A stretch of 32,208 nucleotides of DNA from Nocardiopsis endophytica (GTDB lineage: Bacteria; Actinomycetota; Actinomycetes; Streptosporangiales; Streptosporangiaceae), in NCBI RefSeq assembly GCF_027706725.1, contig NZ_JAQFWQ010000082.1, positions 1 to 32,208 of the forward strand, read 5' to 3'. Position 1 is the stretch's first letter; every line of letters starts with the position of its first letter. Made by a program: the position numbers and the translations under genes. The notes under the pieces are model-generated. The model saw only the letters and a list, made by a program, of their open reading frames with translations. It did no database searches and had not been told where the DNA came from. Shown here piece by piece: positions 29,728 through 32,208 of the stretch.

Positions 29728-30905
29728 TGACCACGCTCCGGCGGCTCCCCCTCCTGTGGCAGCGACTCGACGTCACGCTCCGGGACCTCCCCCTCGCCCT
29801 CCTGCTCCTGACCGCTTCGCTCATCCCCGACCTGCACAACCACGGAACGCAGCTCGGCGGCGTCCCCGACCGCCCGATGGACTCCCTCGGGCTGCTCGCG
29901 GCGGCCCTGCAATGCCTGCCCCTGGCCGCGCGCCGGCGCCTGCCCGCCCTCTCCCTGGCCCTGGTGGCGGTCGGCTTCTCGCTCGACCAGCTGAACGGCT
30001 ACCACCTGTACGCGGGCACCGCGATGCCCATCGCCCTGATGAGCGCGGGGGCCCACCTCGCCCGGTACCGGCGCACCGCGATGGCCGCGGGCTCGGTGGC
30101 GTACGTGGCGCTGGCCCTCGCGCTGTCCCGGATCGGGTCGGGCGAGTCCCTGCCCGAGTGGGTGATGTACTACGCGGCGCTCGCCCTCGCCTGGGGGATC
30201 GGCGCGTGGCTGCGCTCCTTCCGCGCCGCCGAGGCCGACCGCCGCCGCCTGGTCGCCGAGGCCACCCGCACCGCCGAGCGCACCCGCATCGCCCGCGAGC
30301 TGCACGACGTCGTCACCCACCACGTGACCGCGATGGTGGTGCAGGCCGAGGCGGCGCGCTACCTGACCGCCGCGCCCGACCGCCTCGACCAGGCGCTCAC
30401 GTCGGTCACCGACACCGGCCGCCAGGCCATCACCGACCTGCGGCACCTGCTCGACGTGCTCAATCCGGACCACGACTCCGACCCCTCCTCCGACGAGGGC
30501 CTGGCCTCCGTGGTCGAGCGGACCCGCCGGGCCGGGCAGCCGGTCGAGTTCAGCGAGGAGGGCGAGCCGTCGGCCTCCCCCGGCAGCGCGGGGCTCGTCG
30601 CGCACCGCGTCGTGCAGGAGGCCCTGACCAACGCCATCAAGCACGCGCACGGCAGCCCCACCTCCGTCCATGTGCGCCACCGCCCCGAGGAGATCACCGT
30701 GACCGTCAGCACCGAACGCGGCGGCCCCGCGGACCGCACCGGGCCCGTGGACGGGGCCTCCCCCGGCGGCGGACGGGGCCTGGTGGGCCTGCGCGAACGC
30801 GTCGAGGTCCTGGGCGGCGACTTCACCGCCCGGCCGGAGGAGGGCGGGGGCTTCACCGTGCACGCCCGCATCCCCGCCCGCGCCCCGGCGGGCGGTCGGG
30901 CATGA
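29727..30905 (+). CDS. DesK/NarX-type sensor histidine kinase
   Basis: A 392-residue kinase. About four to five membrane segments (such as LPLALLLLTASLIP and LSLALVAVGFSL) fill residues 20-160. The HisKA_3 helix RIARELHDVVTHH has phospho-acceptor His193. The ATPase domain shows EALTNAIKHA (Asn302) and GRGLVGLRERVEVLGG (349-364). The usual DxGxG box is replaced by STERGGPADRTG, so the nucleotide pocket is unusual. The GTG at 29727 is chosen because the membrane region begins just after it; an ATG at 29619 has no clear ribosome-binding site. It overlaps the response regulator by four bases (ATGA). The signal is unknown. Confidence 0.85.
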   Translation: MTTLRRLPLLWQRLDVTLRDLPLALLLLTASLIPDLHNHGTQLGGVPDRPMDSLGLLAAALQCLPLAARRRLPALSLALVAVGFSLDQLNGYHLYAGTAMPIALMSAGAHLARYRRTAMAAGSVAYVALALALSRIGSGESLPEWVMYYAALALAWGIGAWLRSFRAAEADRRRLVAEATRTAERTRIARELHDVVTHHVTAMVVQAEAARYLTAAPDRLDQALTSVTDTGRQAITDLRHLLDVLNPDHDSDPSSDEGLASVVERTRRAGQPVEFSEEGEPSASPGSAGLVAHRVVQEALTNAIKHAHGSPTSVHVRHRPEEITVTVSTERGGPADRTGPVDGASPGGGRGLVGLRERVEVLGGDFTARPEEGGGFTVHARIPARAPAGGRA

Positions 30906-31561
30906 GCGCGCCGATCCGGGTCCTGATCTGCGACGACCAGGCGATGATCCGCACCGGCCTGGTCACCATCGTCGACGCCCAGCCCGACCTGGAGGTCGCG
31001 GGGGAGTGCGGCGACGGCGGGGCCGCGGTCGACCTGGCCGGGAGGCTGCGGCCCGATGTGGTGGTGATGGACGTGCGCATGCCCGTGCTCGACGGCATCG
31101 AGGCCACCCGCCGCCTGGCCGGGGCCGGGGTGGAGCGCCCCGTCAAGGTCCTCGTGGTCACCACGTTCAACCTGGACGAGTACGTCTACGAGGCGCTGCG
31201 CGCGGGCGCCAGCGGCTTCCTGCTCAAGGACGCGCCCCCGTCGCAGCTCCTGCACGGCATCCGGACCGTGGCCACCGGCGCGGCGCTGCTGGACCCCGAG
31301 GTCACGCGTCGGCTGGTGGGCCGGTTCGCCACCCGCATCCGCCCGTCGTCCACCGAACCGGGGGACGTCCCGCTCACCCCGCGCGAGCTGGAGGTGCTGC
31401 GGCTGATCGCGAACGGGCTGTCCAACGGGGAGATCGCCGCGACGCTGGTCATCAGCCAGGAGACGGTGAAGACGTTCGTGTCGCGCATCCTGACCAAGCT
31501 CGACCTGCGCGACCGCGTCCAGGCCGTGGTCTACGCCTACCGGAACGGGCTGGTGGACTGA
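30902..31561 (+). CDS. NarL/LuxR-type response regulator
   Basis: A 219-residue response regulator. The receiver has Asp11 and Asp12, phospho-acceptor Asp57 (VVVMDVRMP), the Thr of VVTTFN and Lys in FLLKDA. The LuxR-type HTH is near 152-212 (LTPRELEVLRLIANGLSNGE, then VKTFVSRILTKL). It is translationally coupled to the kinase. The genes it controls are not evident; the divergent lipoprotein hydrolase is one candidate. Confidence 0.95.
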   Translation: MSAPIRVLICDDQAMIRTGLVTIVDAQPDLEVAGECGDGGAAVDLAGRLRPDVVVMDVRMPVLDGIEATRRLAGAGVERPVKVLVVTTFNLDEYVYEALRAGASGFLLKDAPPSQLLHGIRTVATGAALLDPEVTRRLVGRFATRIRPSSTEPGDVPLTPRELEVLRLIANGLSNGEIAATLVISQETVKTFVSRILTKLDLRDRVQAVVYAYRNGLVD

Positions 31562-31656
31562 GCGCGGGCGGTTCCCATTCCTGCAAGACGCCGCCGATGC
31601 CCCCAGGGGACGATGACGGGGTCCGAGACCGTACCGATCCGTGTGAGGAGCCGTCG

Positions 31657-32004
31657 ATGGCCGTCCGCCGCGTCGTGCCCAATGTCCGTTCGCAGAGGCC
31701 GCAGGAGGGCCGGAGGTTCTATGGGCTGCTGGGCTTCGAGGAGGCCATGAACCTGGGGTGGATCGTGACGCTCGCGTCCACGGCCGTCCCGACGGCGCAG
31801 GTCAGCCTCATGACCGGCGACGCGACCGCGCCGGTGGTCCCCGACATGAGCGTGGAGGTGGACGACGTCGACGAGGTGTACGAGGCGGTCCGCGCGAGCG
31901 GCGCGGAGATCGTGCACCCGCTCCAGGACGAGGAGTGGGGCGTGCGGCGGTTCTTCGCCCGCGACCCCGACGGCCGCGTGGTCAACGTCCTGAGCCACCG
32001 CTGA
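31657..32004 (+). CDS. VOC-family (glyoxalase/bleomycin-resistance-like) protein
   Basis: A 115-residue protein with a single VOC fold: VRSQRPQEGRRFYGLLGFEE, then a beta-strand VTLASTAVPTAQVSLMTG and the C-terminal EIVHPLQDEEWGVRRFFARDPDGRVVNVL. The final Asp-Pro-Asp-Gly turn and following strand are typical. It may bind a metal or sequester a small molecule; no function can be fixed. The ATG at 31657 follows GTGAGGAGCCGTCG. It lies 95 bp after the response regulator. Confidence 0.88.
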   Translation: MAVRRVVPNVRSQRPQEGRRFYGLLGFEEAMNLGWIVTLASTAVPTAQVSLMTGDATAPVVPDMSVEVDDVDEVYEAVRASGAEIVHPLQDEEWGVRRFFARDPDGRVVNVLSHR

Positions 32005-32040
32005 GCCACGTTTCCCGTGAAACCGGGGAGGCGCGAGTCC

Positions 32041-32113
32041 CCTCGCGGTCCGGGCGGGCGGCTGAGCAGGTACCCCGCTCAAGGGCCCCGGCCGGGTGCC
32101 GTGCCGCCTGAGT
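32041..32113 (-). repeat. Element A, right copy (inverted)
   Basis: Reverse complement of 1-73 with 8 mismatches in 73. It starts 37 bp after the VOC stop codon. Confidence 0.8.
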
Positions 32114-32177
32114 GTGAGCGGGATGGCGGCGACGAGGAAAGGTCGGCGGCCCGCGGTGCAGCGTCGTCGGCTGCCAG

Positions 32178-32208
32178 GCGTGCGGGTGGTCTCCGTTGAT
32201 GGCGGCGA
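32178..32208 (-). repeat. Element B, right copy (inverted)
   Basis: Reverse complement of 122-152 with 2 mismatches in 31, cut by the window end. The core GATGGCGGCGA occurs at 32198-32208 and again at 32122-32132, which suggests a tandem unit of about 76 bp. No gene is recognisable between 32005 and 32208. Confidence 0.65.

Noticed and set aside
1-32208. CRISPR arrays, tRNA or rRNA genes, insertion-sequence transposases
   Set aside because: I looked for regularly spaced repeats, tRNA-like folds and transposase motifs and saw none. The transposase-like HTH at 23623 belongs to a regulator.

Overview
The window is very GC-rich (third codon positions almost all G or C), has many GTG and TTG starts, and carries SARP, MmyB-type and DesK/NarL-type regulators. 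This points to an actinomycete. Nocardiopsidaceae is my best guess, but it rests on general impression only.

Core of the window (about 3261-20120): a phosphonate natural-product gene cluster. Reading leftward from a divergent promoter near 17.67 kb, a minus-strand operon of 13 clear genes and one doubtful small ORF is packed with 1-8 nt overlaps. In transcription order it encodes a SAM methyltransferase, a YqcI/YcgG-type haem N-oxygenase homologue, a diverged nucleoside-diphosphate-kinase-like protein, two Fem/GNAT-fold ligases or acyltransferases, an enzyme of the HEPD/MPnS non-haem iron family, PEP mutase (EDKxxPKxNS motif), phosphonopyruvate decarboxylase, an iron-type alcohol dehydrogenase (presumed phosphonoacetaldehyde reductase), a PhpE-like 2-hydroxyacid dehydrogenase, a class I/II aminotransferase, a third Fem/GNAT protein and an MFS exporter. 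The divergent plus-strand arm encodes a HIT nucleotide hydrolase and a pol-beta-type nucleotidyltransferase. A SARP activator closes the cluster.

Inferred chemistry: PEP -> phosphonopyruvate -> phosphonoacetaldehyde -> 2-hydroxyethylphosphonate -> a C1 phosphonate, then oxidation and transamination (for example to aminomethylphosphonate), followed by attachment of one or more amino acids by the Fem-like proteins. One amino acid may be N-hydroxylated by the YqcI-type protein. The parts list resembles what I remember of argolaphos-type phosphonopeptides. The iron enzyme, however, has the His-x3-Gln...His pattern of methylphosphonate synthase rather than the His...Glu...His of HEPD, which leaves the C1 intermediate open. 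Four heptamers at exact 11-bp spacing in the divergent promoter look like the SARP operator.

Flanks. Left (1-3260): a SRPBCC/AHSA1 protein, then a divergent aldo/keto reductase and MmyB-type regulator with palindromic operators. Right (20982-32004): a DUF4241 protein; an alpha/beta hydrolase plus DUF4097 operon divergent from a GbsR/MarR-like regulator with repeated CGCAATG boxes; two secreted proteins of unknown function; a LOG-family protein; a Ser/Thr kinase with a seven-bladed WD40 sensor; a lipoprotein hydrolase; a two-component pair whose kinase is probably leaderless; and a VOC protein.

The two ends of the window carry inverted, roughly 89% identical copies of a 73-bp repeat plus a second shared block. 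Several intergenic regions share short palindromic repeats.
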